In this document: piece by piece, positions 1-11,959 of the stretch
Position numbering within the stretch: the first letter of the stretch is position 1
Layout of the letters: each line of letters begins with the position of its first letter
Origin: Rachycentron canadum
Taxonomy: Eukaryota; Chordata; Actinopteri; Carangiformes; Rachycentridae
DNA: 64,000 nt
Assembly (NCBI GenBank): GCA_038496675.1
Contig: CM076669.1
Location: forward strand, 5,206,671 to 5,270,670
Direction of reading: 5' to 3'
Notes under the pieces: model-generated
Databases searched by the model: none
Told to the model about the DNA's origin: nothing
What the model saw: only the letters and a program-made list of their open reading frames with translations
Translations under genes and position numbers: made by a program

Positions 1-2450
1 TCTCGAAAAAGTGTTTGTGTGTCCTTTTGGGTCCAATCCAGTTGATCACGCAACCTTGATGATGAAAAGCAAGATTTAAACATTTAAACAAATCTGATTT
101 CAGATTTTGCTTTAATGTAAACATAGTTTTATTTAAAAGAATATTATTTACTCAAAATGTGTTTATCTTTCCATATTAAGAGGATTATTGATGGAGGATA
201 TTGATATTCTATTATTTTATACAATTTCATACTATTTATATTATACTTATTTCCTAAGCTCTTATCTGATTGTCTCCAGTGGAGTCTAGAGTGAATGTTT
301 TGCTTTTATTTTGATTGACACAAATTTTTTTTCTTTCTTTTTTTGTTTGTTGTTGTTTCTTTTTTAATTATCAAAGGACGAGTATTTTTTTTATTCTGTT
401 GCATGAAGTAAAGGACTGTATGAAAATTATTTGGGTCAGGTTTCACGTTAATGAAAAAAATTATGAATGGTCTTGTCATCCTGACATTTATGTGTCTTTA
501 ACTCCATCAACCAATATCTCAAAAAGTAATAACTAAATATTTTAATAAGTACATATTAAACATGAAGAACTGAAAGATTTTTAAGTCTTTATAAGTCTTA
601 ATATCCAGGATGAGGAAAGATCATTTTTATCTGTTCCCTAACTGTACATAAACAGCAAAACTTTTTTTTCTTTTCTATTTAACATTGTTGTGCATTTGCT
701 AAATTGCTAAAAAAAAAAAGCTAATTCCTCTATTTTAATTTTATTTATTTATTCATGATTATTTTTTATTTATTATTATTATTATTATTTAAATTTTATT
801 TATTTACTATTTCTTGCAGGTTTACAATATTTGTATGTGCACATTTTATATATGCTGGCTCTATCTGTTTTAAAATTGTAATATAATCCAAGAGAATAGA
901 TAAGGAATATAGTCTGTTATGTATACAATCAGTGCAGTTACCATGCAGTAATAAATGGCCCCATTATATAAAGGGAGGAAAAGTGCTGCAGACCTTAAAT
1001 ACATTCATTGATTCAGCTCATCTTCATGGCCGAGTGGCGTTTTACTTTTAGCCCCGTGGACTATCTTAATGTGGTTCATCCTCACCGAGTTGTTACAGTT
1101 GAAATCCTGATTAACATTTGTTTATCACCATTCTCTTCCTTTTTAAACACTTCTTGAGTCGCTCTCCACAGTCAGTTGGACCGGATGGAGTTTAGAGTGC
1201 CTATTGATCAGGGGACTGTCAATCAATGTAAACGGCTGTCGAGAGACTCCAACTTGCTTTTGAAAATCCAGAAGTGCCACTTTATTAAACAGAAGGATGA
1301 AATAATCCTCCTGGTGTTCCTAAGCAGCTCTCCACCATGGTGTCCTTTGTAAAGTCTTCTGGAGGTCTCTGAGCCGGGGAGGAGCAGATGTAGGAGGGTT
1401 GATCCTTTGATCGCTTGATAAAAATAAAGCAGAAACTCAGGAAACTCAGTCCCAGAATATTCTTAAACATTTGCATTTGTAGTTCAAAAGCTTTATTTAA
1501 AAAACACTCTCCAAAGTGACTGACTTACATTTTAAACATTTTTTAAATTTGAATCCAAATACAAATTTGAACATGGATGTTGAACTTGTTGCCAAATGAT
1601 GCTTAGGAATATATCACAATATCCTGCTCCATAATACACTATAACAACTGCCATGACATTTGGCCTCAGAGAACAATTTGACATTTCAACAGACCATGTG
1701 ACATGTAACGCTTCATTATTTGTTCCTATGAAGAAACAGATATGTCACGATATCAAGTGAATGACCTGGAGTAGAACCAGTTAGTGTTAATCAGGTTTGG
1801 CAAGTCACTGAAAATCTGGTTCCACAATCCTCTCGGGACCCAGCACAACAAAAGGCAGAAGCAGAAGAGAAAGGAGGACAGAAGAAATGCAATATGCACA
1901 AATCAATAGAGGGAGATTGGGGAAGGCAATTTACCTGCGATCCAGGGAACAGGCCAAACAACCGTCACAATAATTTGATGTGCAGGCTGATTAATTGCTC
2001 CCTCAAATCAACACGGGAAGATAAAGTCTTCATTTTACGTCTTCGGAGTGCTTTGTTCAGTCAAAACTCAGACGTTGCTGTTCAGTCCTGGTCCACCCCT
2101 GTATGCTAATTTTGCTTATACTCCTGTTTACAGTTTGGCACACTAACAAGTGAAGGGACCGTTCCGCATGCATCAGCGTTTTGAAGTATGCTTCACAGGA
2201 AGTCTTGTGACCCCCACCTGCATACGTTTTGCTGAGCTATTAGTCTTTGTATTTGGCATGAGCATGAGCATGGCATATCCACCGCTTCAGCATTATCCAA
2301 CCCGCTGATGGACACGCCCCTGGTGGAAACCCTGAGATGTTTGCCACTGCATTCATCTGTCTCTCATGTTTTCCTGTTGTTTTTGGTGACATTTAGCATT
2401 TACAGAGCTTTCTTGTTGTTGTTTTTTTTTTTTCCCCACCTGCATTTTAG
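1..2450. other. AT-rich non-coding DNA, no gene seen
   Basis: Both strands are broken by frequent stops and no open frame resembles a known protein. The first kilobase is strongly AT-rich with short T and A runs. From about 1.0 to 2.4 kb the base composition is more even, but I see no exon, RNA gene or clear repeat end. Confidence 0.6.
770..790. repeat. (TTA)n microsatellite
   Basis: About seven uninterrupted TTA/ATT units sit inside a longer T-rich stretch. This is ordinary simple-sequence DNA. Confidence 0.85.
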
Positions 2451-2579
2451 CTTTAGACTACATTAAAGCGCCACTGATCAGTATTTGCATAATGTGAAAA
2501 GTGTCACTCATGCTAACAAACCCAACTTTGCAATTCCCCATAAATTTTGCTTGCAGACACAGAGGGCAGCTATCTCAGC

Positions 2580-2641
2580 AAAAAAAAAAAAAAAAAAAAA
2601 GTTTTGCTAAGCTAAAGGTATAAACAAAACCAGATTCTAGC

Positions 2642-2676
<35 letters not shown>
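2580..2676. repeat. Two long poly-A tracts 45 bp apart
   Basis: A run of about 21 A is followed by 45 bp of mixed sequence and then a run of about 31 A. Paired A tracts can mark 3' tails of retroposed sequences on the + strand, but I cannot recognise an element body upstream. A short antisense open frame across the tracts is an artefact, since it reads as runs of Phe. Confidence 0.85.
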
Positions 2677-2677
<1 letters not shown>

Positions 2678-3239
2678 AACAAAAAAAAACCCCCAGAATA
2701 TTGGAGTTCAGGAATTGCAACTAAAGCTAAAATCGAGTTCAAAATTTTACTTATGTTCATCAGGTGGATAAATGCAGGGCTGTAAATGAATGCTACCATC
2801 ACTCCGAGCCTGCTGGATGTGTCAAGTTGTTTGCTAGCTCGTCAGGTTTTATGTTTGGGTGTGTGTTTTTCCTGCTCCGTTTTCAGTTTCCCTGCCTCCA
2901 AGTGGCCAAAAAGAATCTATAAATGCCCCTTTAATCACTTTACGTCCACCTCTTATTGTGTGTTCGGGTTGCTTTGTGCTTGATATTGAACAGTTAAGAT
3001 TAGACTTGTGGCCAGGCACACCCCCTTCACTTAGGCCACAGAAGGTGAATCAAATTGAGTAATGCCACTTGTACCTAATGGAAGACAAAGGGGGGGAAAA
3101 AGACTTTTTTTTTTTTTTCTTGTAAATTAACATTTTCCAGTTGACGTCTCTCAGCATCAAGGAAATGTAGCAATACGTAAAGGAATAAGTGTTCTGGATC
3201 CACAAGGTCGCTCACCTAATCATGGTCGACCGGGCAGAT

Positions 3240-3520
3240 ATTAATCTGCAAATATTGATTGAGCTGCCTTGTATTTTAGGGTGGATTTTCACTTTAAACT
3301 CACAATTTCTCTCTGTATAAGGAGATGGGGGTGAGGGAGTGAAGTGGTTTATCTATCATGCCTGGGGTTAATTGCCCTCAATCCAGGATCTCCTTTTGAA
3401 TGTTTCCACGTCTCCAAATTAGTTCATTAGCAATTCTTTGCAATTCTTTTATAGTGTCTTAATTGAGGGTAATTAAGTGAAGTGATGGCATTAGTGGAGT
3501 GGTGGACAAAGCATCAAAAC
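3240..3520. promoter_or_regulatory. Candidate conserved non-coding element
   Basis: This stretch has no simple repeats and is rich in homeodomain-like TAAT/ATTA cores, including a TTAATTG and a GTAATTAAG near 3459-3478. It resembles vertebrate developmental enhancers in composition. The call rests on composition only; no alignment could be run. It could equally be unremarkable unique sequence. Confidence 0.22.
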
Positions 3521-3640
3521 CTCTGCTAGGGGTGTAGCATACATGAATATTGTCATTAATGGTGACACTCAAGAATAAACCCCGCAACCTCGTATTGTGC
3601 TAAAGCTTTAGATGAGCAGTGTGTTCATTTGCCTGAAACG

Positions 3641-3660
3641 TTTTTTTTTTTTTTTTTTTT
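3641..3660. repeat. Poly-T tract
   Basis: Twenty consecutive T bases. It may be a slippage-prone homopolymer or an antisense retroposon tail, but no element is seen next to it. Confidence 0.85.
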
Positions 3661-3914
3661 GTTATTTAGATAAGTGGGGTAATTGGGACAGAGATGAATG
3701 CTGTAGCAGAGTGCAGATGTGCAGCAGAGCTTCGTCGAAGTGGTGCAGACCAGCAGGATTTGGTCCTCAGTGTCACGGCTCGTGGACCAGAAGCCTTTTC
3801 TTCAGTGAACTTAAACAAATCTCAGAGGAGCAAAACCATCTGCAATAAAAATGACTAAAACTAAAATTACACAACTAAAAGGGTGAATTAAATCTGACCT
3901 CGCATTTCGGTATT

Positions 3915-4130
3915 AGACGTTGAAGGGTCAGTTCACTCAAATTTTCACCATACCACTCTGGGATTATACATATGGTAGAAAAGAAGAGGGGCTGTTCTCA
4001 CTGCCTTTTATACTGGTGTTGTTGAAATCCTTGAGGATCATACCAGCCAGAAACAAAAGACACGCAGAGGAAGTACGAGCCAAAAATGTCTGTGTGTGTA
4101 CTGGACTGTTGCTAATGATGTAATAAAAAA
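3915..4130. repeat. Possible decayed dispersed repeat
   Basis: It begins with a phrase (GAAGGGTCAGTTCACTCAAA, 3921-3940) that I associate with a common teleost interspersed repeat. The rest is too diverged to follow, and there is no second copy in this window to support it. Confidence 0.25.
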
Positions 4131-4460
4131 TAAAAGGGAGGAATTAAATTGAGAGTGCCTGCCCTTTTCAGTAGCTGGTCTTTGGTTTTGAGACATCTAT
4201 CTTTGAGTTTTCTTGGGTTTTTTTTCCCCTCATAAGATAGGTGGTATTTTAAATTAAAACTGCTCACAGAACAAAGCACAAAAATAACAGCACTCTGCCA
4301 AATCCCACGTTGTTATTGAGGGTAGTCGCAAAAAATGAATTTGTTTAGTTTGGATCACTCCATTCAGCTCAGTTGTATTAAGGTGGTGGCAGAAATCTCA
4401 GATCTCAGAGGAGGACAAATGAAAACCTGGACAACTACCTGCAGGGTAGTGGTAAGCAAG

Positions 4461-4800
4461 TGGCAACTTCCGGGGCTGAAAAATGAAGCCAATGCAGACG
4501 TGGAAAAAAGTTCAGTTCCTCTAATGGCCACCTGAGACTGGTTCCAAAAGTGAGTCAATCCCTATTGACTACCACATGAAAATACCCAACTTTACAGCAG
4601 AAAACACATTTACAGCTAATCCCCCCCCCCCCGTGGCAACTGTACAGTGGGTGAACTTTTATGTTACCCACCTGTTTAAGTCTTAAAGTTGCGCATAATT
4701 GGGGGCATGACAATTCAGTGACGGTACACTTACCACAAACTGACCACCACCTTAGCTGGGCATAAGGTGTAGTCAGGCGCTGCCAAGCTGGCGACATTGA
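4461..4800 (+). repeat. Dispersed teleost repeat, copy 1 of 2
   Basis: This stretch shares ordered blocks with 39437-39760: GAAGCCAATGC followed by a GA(C/A)GTG block, then CTAATG(G/A)CCA, an AAAAG...AGTCA block, and ATGTGAAAAT...CTACTTT or its equivalent, all at similar spacing. The order and spacing are too consistent for chance. From memory it matches an abundant teleost repeat that starts with an ACTTCCGG-type end. It contains a run of C at 4621-4632. No coding capacity is seen, and the superfamily is not assigned. The right end is uncertain. Confidence 0.6.
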
Positions 4801-4929
4801 AGCAGCCCACTCTGACCTAAAAAAAACCCTCCCCAGAAACTTTCGGGCGGCGTAACAGAGGCCACGTTTGCCTTCATATACGGCCCATGGTGGTAAGTGA
4901 GAAAATGCTGGAATCAACCTTTAAAACCT

Positions 4930-6770
4930 GGACCCAGACATACCCACATGCAATACACACAAACATGTCCGTGCTAGGTCGAATTAGCACCGTGCTAAAA
5001 ATGACGAAACATTGATTATCAAAGCACTCTGTACTTTTATTTGTAACCTTTGAACTCGTGCGGCTGCATCACATGAACGGCTGTGCTTCTTTAACTGGAG
5101 GTTGTCCAGCTATTACAATAAAACAAACACTACCTCTCTTGGCTACACAAGCTGTTATTTTCCTTACCTCTGAGTCTTTTTTGTTGAAGATACTCAATTC
5201 CTTTTTAAATGCCGCTTCCACCTGTGACTGCACAGAGGGGACTATAACAGGACACAGCTTTTGTGTTTGTGCAGAGCTTATTGTAGCCTCTAAATATCTC
5301 ACCTCGAGCAAAAGCTCTCCGCTGCACTGACTCATGAGACAGTTGTTTTGATATCAAAATGCACCGTAAGAGGCAATTTGGCCTTTTGCTACTCTGAGCT
5401 GAGAGGCAAATACTCAGATTACATGTTTTAAAACCTCTGTTTCTGGCATGTGCTGTGCCCATAATGGAAATCCAGCCTCCGCGAGCAGACACTGGATATT
5501 TAAAAGTTAAATCTCACTGTGTTTCTTCTCAGAGTTTTTCTCTTGTCCTATCCCCTCTTTAGGCTTTTAACTTTTAAATTGCCTCACGCTTAGATAAAGC
5601 TGTGCTATTTCGTTCAGAGGCAGCTGAAAATTGCAACAACTGCCCCAGAAGAAGTGTAATTCACATGAAAAAGCGAGTTATGGTAAGAAGAACATTATCT
5701 AATTATCAGTTAGAGATGATTAGAGCGAAAGCAAACCATCACTGACAAAGCTACAAAGAATTCAGAATGGTAAAAATGCTCCACAACTTTTACGTGCAGA
5801 GTTTGTGTGCATTCAAAATGCATGCAAGCAGCAGCTGGAGCTGTTTTTGGAAAAGTTTGTCACTGAATTATTGACTGAATATAGATCTTTGGAGCTTTTG
5901 TCTGAGCAGTTGAGCATAAACTCTTTTATCTGCTCCTGGCGTGTCATTAAGGTACTAGCCAAATTCAAGGCAATTTCGCAGTAAATGACAGATACAGACA
6001 GATAGCGCGAGTCATAAAAATGCAAATGTTTTTCGATGGGATTTTTGCATCCATCCACTTCAGTCTTGTATATTTGACTTTGACTTGTATATTGTGTGGA
6101 CAACAACAAGCTGGAAACTGGAGCTGTGCAGTATATTGTCGAATGGCTGTGTTTGCAAAACAAGATTTGACTTGGCTCAAGTCTTCTCCCTCTTGTAATC
6201 AAATCTGAACCTGCGATGAGCTCCAGCGGCTGAGGTAAGCGCACAAAGCGAAGTGGAGGATGAGGAGGAGAGGGTGGTCTAAGTCGGTGGTGCTAAATAT
6301 GAAGAGATGTGGAGTAAACTGAACCAGATCAAAGATACTCAGCCAAGCGTGTCTCCTTTTGTCTCTAAATAATAATAAATTGAAATTGATTATGCCAAGT
6401 GGAGCAAGACAGCGGAAAAGAAATTGGATATTATTGTGGGAGAAACTCGGAGGGGGGAAAAAAAGGAGGGATGCACTCTCGCTAATTTCAGACACCGAGG
6501 ACAAACCCTGCGGCGATAGTGGTTCCACGATGATCCGTCTCTGTCTTTGTTTATCCAAAGCATCCAGGAGAAGGTTATGGCCTCACAACCATGGTCTTTT
6601 AGAAATTACATTTATGTGCCACAAATTTGTTTTTTTCCAATTAGGTTTTGTAGAAAAATTGTTGTGGCCTGGCAACATTTTTCTTTTTATGCTGTGGGAG
6701 GCACACAAATGTGATAAGCTGGTGGTGGTGGTGGAAAAAAGATTGCGGTTTCAGTTAGAGGTCAAAGTGA
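4930..6770. other. Unique non-coding DNA
   Basis: No exon, RNA gene or repeat is recognised. Overlapping short open frames on both strands at 5.06-5.49 and 5.81-6.92 kb have no family resemblance, including the longest in the window (186 codons, 6359-6919 on the + strand). Confidence 0.55.
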
Positions 6771-6779
6771 ACTCGTTCT

Positions 6780-7160
6780 TCAAGTCACTTTTTCACTATT
6801 TAACCAAGAGCACAATTATGCTCAATTATACAGAGGAATTATGCTTTATTTGCTATGAGCAGATAAAAAAAAAAGAGGAAATTATAGGGAAGACAAATGA
6901 AGCCTGGCAAAAGTGTTGATTAACAGTGTACCATCGTCGTCTTAATGGAAAACATAATCCAGAAGGCATTATGTACTGAAAGCAATTCAGTAAAAAAAAA
7001 AAACGGGTTCATTTCACCAATGAAAATCTTTATGATTTCAATAAACATAATTATGTCTGACAATTTTCTTTTCTGTCTTTGTTTCTTGTCAGTCAGACTT
7101 GGAAGTGCTGGCTTTGTTGACAGCAAATTTGTCATCAAATATTTAATAACAGATTATTCA
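6780..7160. promoter_or_regulatory. Candidate conserved non-coding element
   Basis: AT-rich but not simple-sequence DNA with repeated CAATTATG/CTCAATTATA-type blocks at 6811-6830 and further ATTATG and AATTATG motifs downstream. This grouping of homeodomain-like sites is typical of enhancers near developmental genes. The call is from composition alone. Confidence 0.22.
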
Positions 7161-7829
7161 GCTATTTATTAAGAAAAACTGCCAAACATCAAATAAAGCG
7201 TCGCTGCCTTTTTTCTTGTAAAAGGAACATCTTTGGTTTCTGGGTTGTTGGGTTGGCTGCCAGTGACGTCCTGGTGGGTCATCGCTTCCCATCTTCAATC
7301 TTCAATCCCCACGTGCAAACAAACCACTGATTACATGTGTGCACTTCTTCTTCTCCATTGAAAGGTGTAAACGGTTAACTGAGCTATTTTGGAAGCATTT
7401 TACATTTTCGACAAAAAAAAGTTTTCTGCAACTTCTACACAGTGTTAACACCTTTAAATCAGGAGTAAGTAATGGACATGTTTAACTATTTTTGGAAAAA
7501 TAAAACTAGAATTATTTAGTTAAACAAATTTAACTAAATAAATAATTAAAACTCAACATAGCGGACAATGTATTGAGCTGAAATAACCTCCATATCACTG
7601 CTAACTCTTGCAGCGGCTGTAACTTTTTCAGGTGCTGGGCAAAAAAAAACAAAACCAAAAAAAAACATTGCATTCACGTGTGCAAATTCATGCCCTCATT
7701 ATGTGTTGCTGCTGCCGGTGTCGACAACGCTGTTGGATTTTTATGGCCACAGTGAAGTTTAGCAATACAGACAGTGGCATAATTGAAGAACGGCCGCTGG
7801 TGCCCGGCATTGAGTTTTAAATCACTTGC

Positions 7830-8060
7830 TGCGATGAGGGTAATAAGAAACCACCAGAGGAAGAATGGGAGATGGGAGCGGCTTTTATTTTACACTAATT
7901 ACAATGTAAATTTGTGTGGTAACATTAAGTATCACCAACCAACTCTAAAGGGAAATTATGCAGCACAATTAATTAGGAATCAGGGAGATGGTCAAGCCTT
8001 GTATTTTTATATTTATGGGTGGATTTTAATTCTATTGCATCTGGTTATCAGGATCAGCAG
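7830..8060. promoter_or_regulatory. Candidate conserved non-coding element
   Basis: A repeat-free block with CTAATTACAAT, AAATTATGCAG and a palindromic AATTAATTA core near 7968-7976. A 143-codon open frame spans it on the + strand (7783-8214) but resembles no protein. I read the lack of stops as chance plus constraint on DNA rather than coding. Confidence 0.25.
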
Positions 8061-8859
8061 TCCTAACTGGGTTTTAACAGCAGTACAGGTAATAAGGGGA
8101 CCACAAATTCTCAAAGGACAGGTAGCCAGGACAGGTAGAGGACTTACTCTTGCAAAGGTAGATACAGATACATACTCTACTGCCCTGAACAGTGGGTACA
8201 AATCTCTAAAGTGAGGGGATTTAGGAGATTTTTAAATTCACCCTGCTGAGTTTTATTCACATGGACGGCTTCTGATTCCTCATTAGGCAACAGACAGTGG
8301 ATCCTATTTGTTGTGTCTATGAATAAGTGTGCTTCGGATGTGAGGAAACAATAGCTGCGCCTGTGATTACAGTCTCCCTGAGACGAGAAAGGTGCGCTGT
8401 AGGAGTCCGTCGATGCTCTTTCACAGCTCATCAGAAGTCTCTGAGAAAGGAAAAGAGGAGAGGAGAGCTAACTGGCAAACAGTCAAAACACTGACTGTGG
8501 CTTAGAGGAAAAAAATAAAATAAAATCAACTTGTATTTTTGGCAGACGGCGGTTGGATGACATTGGCAATGACTGGAAGCTGGAAAAAGTGCTGTAGCTG
8601 TGATGTGAGTATGTTAATTCATATGTGGATATGACAGTCAGAAGTGCTTTTCCACAAGGAACTATACACTAGAGTTTGACTTTATTTTAGAGTTTTTGTA
8701 GGGTTTAAAAATGATTTCCAGGCACTTATCTGAATATAAATCAGCTGGACTAAACCACGTCAAATAACAGACCTCTGCTGGATTTAAAATATGATGTATT
8801 CGAAGGGACTGGTGAGAAGCGACAGTCCTTGGTTTTCTCTAATATGAAGAGAAAAGTGA

Positions 8860-8885
8860 TTTTTTTTTTTTTTTTTTTTTTTTTT
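8860..8885. repeat. Poly-T tract
   Basis: About 26 consecutive T bases. No recognisable element body adjoins it. Confidence 0.85.
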
Positions 8886-9560
8886 ACTGTGGGTGTATTG
8901 TTATGAGTCCCCGGGATGTCAAACAATTTCATCAGGCAATTATCACTGATCACTCTAGACATTGAGAAGGTGTTTAAGACATAACAACACAAGTGTACTC
9001 AAGTTTGTGTGCGACAGCCCGGTGCTGGCTGCTCAAGACCTATAATCAAGTATCCACAGTGGATATGTGAGTGTGAGTAATCACACTTTGACAATGACCG
9101 TCACTGAAATTAGACACTGCAGATGGAAAGCATACCTGCCGCCTTCGCACAGCTCTAAAGGGAGTTGATCAGCTAAAAGAGAGGCGTCATACAGACAAGC
9201 TGTTGTGGATGAGAGATGTGACAGAAGAAAGTAATTAATTTTTACTCCTCCTTGCCTTAACTAATGCAAAACCTTCCTCTCTGAAGATTCAGAGTATATC
9301 TGGAAGTCAAATGGAAACTTGTCCGCCTTCTAACTCGCTTTAGCTTCTTGAAGATGAACTGAAGAGGATTTTTGGATGTTACACATTGGCTTCGCATTTC
9401 TTCCAAAGTAAAACTTTTCTTTTTGTGCTATTTTGTGAATCTTCTGGTCAATAAATTTATAATGAAAGTTGCACAGACAAGCAGAAACCTGAGGCCAAGA
9501 TCCACGTGGGTTTGCTTCCACAAGTTAGAGTGAGGAAAATATTAGAGGTGAGAGAAATAC

Positions 9561-9747
9561 AGAACATGTAGCAGCTCTGTGAAGCTGAAAACTGTTAGAT
9601 AAACCAAAGTGTTGGACAAGTTGAAATTTTGAGCCCGAGCTATTGCTAAATGAAAAGTCAGGGGTTCACCAAAGTTTGCAATGACCATGAATATCTGTGA
9701 TAGATTTAATAGCAATCCATCCAAGCGTTTTTGAGACATTTTACTCT
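9561..9747 (-). repeat. Dispersed teleost repeat, antisense
   Basis: Read on the minus strand it contains AATGTCTCAA, GGATGGATTGC, ATATTCATGGTC, CTTTGGTGA and CCCTGACTTTTCAT in that order. These are the consecutive blocks of a very common teleost interspersed repeat, recognised from memory. Diverged sense-strand versions of the same blocks occur at 35953-36080, 36431-36570 and 54940-55060. A 65-codon minus-strand frame over this stretch is a by-product of the repeat. Confidence 0.6.
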
Positions 9748-9899
9748 AAGCTATGAATGTTGTTGTTGTTGTCAAGTTTCTTCAGTCTGTAATCCTCATA
9801 AAATTGCAAGGTGTAGCCACATTTGCTAAAATCAATGTAAATATTGAGCATTCAAAGGAACAAATGGAGGATTGTGCAGCAGGAGTTTGAAAAGTCTTA

Positions 9900-10050
9900 A
9901 TATACATTCATTCATAAGAGGCTTTTAACCAAAGGAACTTAAGACTTTTGTGTCTCGCCCAAGGACAAATCAACACAGGAGGAGCTGGGGATCAAACCAC
10001 CAACCCTGCAATCAACGGACTACCCACTATACCACTTGAGCTCTATGGCG
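9900..10050 (-). mobile_element. tRNA-derived SINE, antisense
   Basis: The minus strand has a tRNA-like head. An A-box-like block (AGCTCAAGTGGTATAGTGGG, complement of 10023-10042) is followed by a B-box-like GGTTTGATCCC (complement of 9988-9998), about 25 bp apart. These are the two internal RNA polymerase III promoter boxes. The body contains the complement of CTCGCCCAAGGACAAATC, a phrase I recognise from a widespread teleost SINE. The tRNA fold is not intact, so this is not a working tRNA gene. Ends are approximate. Confidence 0.65.
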
Positions 10051-11107
10051 CCAGTTTTGATACCTTTGTTTCGCATGTTAAAGTGAGGTCATGCTCGACT
10101 TTTACCGCAGCAGACATTTTGACTTGTCACAGTAGGAAACGTTCGGGTGTTACTTAGGTCATTAGCAATAAATAGGCTCGACTCAAGTGCATCGGAGCCA
10201 TGACAGTGAGGCTGCATTAAAAGCACTGCCGCCCTGAAACTGAGGCTGAATTCATTAATTTTTCTGTGGAAAGAAAAAAAACCCAAAACATTGGAGTGCG
10301 CCAACGGACGAGAATTAGTAGCTGCTGTTTTGCATGAAGGAGTTAAACAGCTCCCTATCAAAGCCCACTGCGGCTAACATTTGAGAGGATTATGGTTTTA
10401 AGATCATTAAGGTCTATATCCCACTTCTGGAGACGCGCCAGGTGCTGAGAGCTGTCTAGTCAATAGATTTTGAAAGATAGAAAGAAAAAAAAAAAAACAA
10501 CAACTGTACATCCAGCCCACCGTTTTGAGAAAAGCTACTGTTGATTACGAGGAGTTCATGAATATTTAAAGCAATTATAATGAGAGGCTTACTTTTGTGA
10601 GGCACTTAATGGTCTCTAAGTTATAGATGAGCGGTCAAAAGGTTGAAGCCAATGTGAGAGCTCAAGAGAAAGTCGTAAGTCTTGCAGCAAGTTAATTGGT
10701 AGCACCTATTGTCTCTTGGTACGTTACCAGCACTTCCTTTCTGCTTTCCATCATGTCTTCGTTTCCCCTGTTTTCCTGCCATCTCCCTCTCCCCATTTCC
10801 TGCCTCATTCTTCTCCTCCTTTATTTCATGCTCACCAATAATCAAGACACTTTGCATTGAACTATACCTACAGTGCAGTGCAAGCAGAGAAATAGTAACA
10901 ACTTGTGCTGTCATAAAAACAAGAACATTGGCTCTTAATGAGCTTGTGTAGTGACTCTTAAAATGGGAAGTTGAGGCCTCCCCATACATCAATGTTTAAA
11001 ATGGCTGTAAACTTATACAAGAGTTTTGTTTGTTCTGGGACCAGTGAGGGAGATAACAAGACACAGCGACTGCGTGCTGACTCAGCAGATTCCGCACAGG
11101 GAAAAAG

Positions 11108-11127
11108 AAAAAAAAAAAAAAAAAAAA
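11108..11127. repeat. A-rich tract
   Basis: About twenty A bases, interrupted by G on both sides. Confidence 0.8.
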
Positions 11128-11479
11128 GAAAAAAGTTGAGCCAGTCAATACTTGAGACACTTGGAAGAGCTAACACAGATCGATCCAGTTCACACTTTCA
11201 TTGGCACCACGAAAGAGTGGACATTTCTGAAAGCATGCCGAGGCGCTTCTCGGAGCCAAGCAGGTCGATATCATCCCTCAAATACATGTTTTCTGTCACG
11301 TTGGTCCCCATACATTATAAATTAAAAAGGCTGTTTAGTTATGTGCATCCCCATTTTATCATTTGCTATTTCTTGTTTTAACTCTTTTTCTCTGTTTTCA
11401 CTGTTTTGATCTGAATTAGAAAATAAACTTTAATTAATTTCTTCATGTTTACAGTTTAGTTTGTTCAAAGAGGCCATCC

Positions 11480-11817
11480 TTTAAAGTAGCTACTTAGCCA
11501 ACATTAGCATTAAGAGCTTACTTTTTTACTTGTTCACTTACAAGTCAAGAGGAAATTTTGCAAATTTAGCATCAAACTTTATTCCCTTACTCGCCAAGAG
11601 CTACACCAATGCTAACTCTTGCCTCTATCATTTTTTTTCGACTGAAGTTAGCATGCTAACCAGCCACCTCCAGTGATTGCGTAACTTTCCGATAGCAACC
11701 CATTGTTCCCTCCAATCTGCCCTGAAAACAGTAGCTTTTCAAGTAACAATCACCACCACCACCACAAGAAACCATGAGTTTGGGCAGTAGAGAAAACTTA
11801 CAAATAGCCCCTTTAAA
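11480..11817 (+). mobile_element. Short inverted-end element, copy A (MITE-like)
   Basis: The segment is about 338 bp. It starts TTTAAAGTAGCTACTTAGCC and ends AACTTACAAATAGCCCCTTTAAA; the reverse complement of the end begins TTTAAAGGGGCTATTTGTAA, so the termini form an imperfect inverted repeat. Internal blocks (TTTAGCATCAAACTT, CTCGCCAAGAG, GTTAGCATGCTAAC, ATCTGCCC, CACCACCACC, GAAACCATG) recur in the copies at 20266, 26892 and 60605. It has no open frame, so it would depend on a transposase from elsewhere. TTAA at both edges could be a target duplication of piggyBac type, but TTAA is also part of the end repeat, so the superfamily is open. Confidence 0.6.
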
Positions 11818-11959
11818 CCTACATTAGTTTAAATTTTTAATGGCAGTTTCTTAAGATTTGAAAAATCTGCCCATCTAGCAGACGTGGAGCAATGCTATCA
11901 TTCATCTGGAGTCATGTTTGTAGCCATGTGATGAATGTGAAGTCCAATATTCAGTCTCC

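Noticed and set aside
2455..2940. Possible element between ATTAAAGCGCCACT and GCCCCTTTAATCAC
   Set aside because: The ends are only weakly inverted, and no second copy in the window supports them.
2970..2990. TTGTGCTTGAT, similar to the start of miR-218
   Set aside because: The match ends after about 11 bases and no hairpin surrounds it.
6359..6919. Longest open frame (186 codons, + strand)
   Set aside because: No domain, irregular composition, lysine and valine runs from simple DNA, and overlaps an AT-rich enhancer-like block. Chance explains its length.
10023..10047. A true tRNA gene on the minus strand
   Set aside because: The boxes are present but the cloverleaf pairing is not intact, and a SINE body follows.
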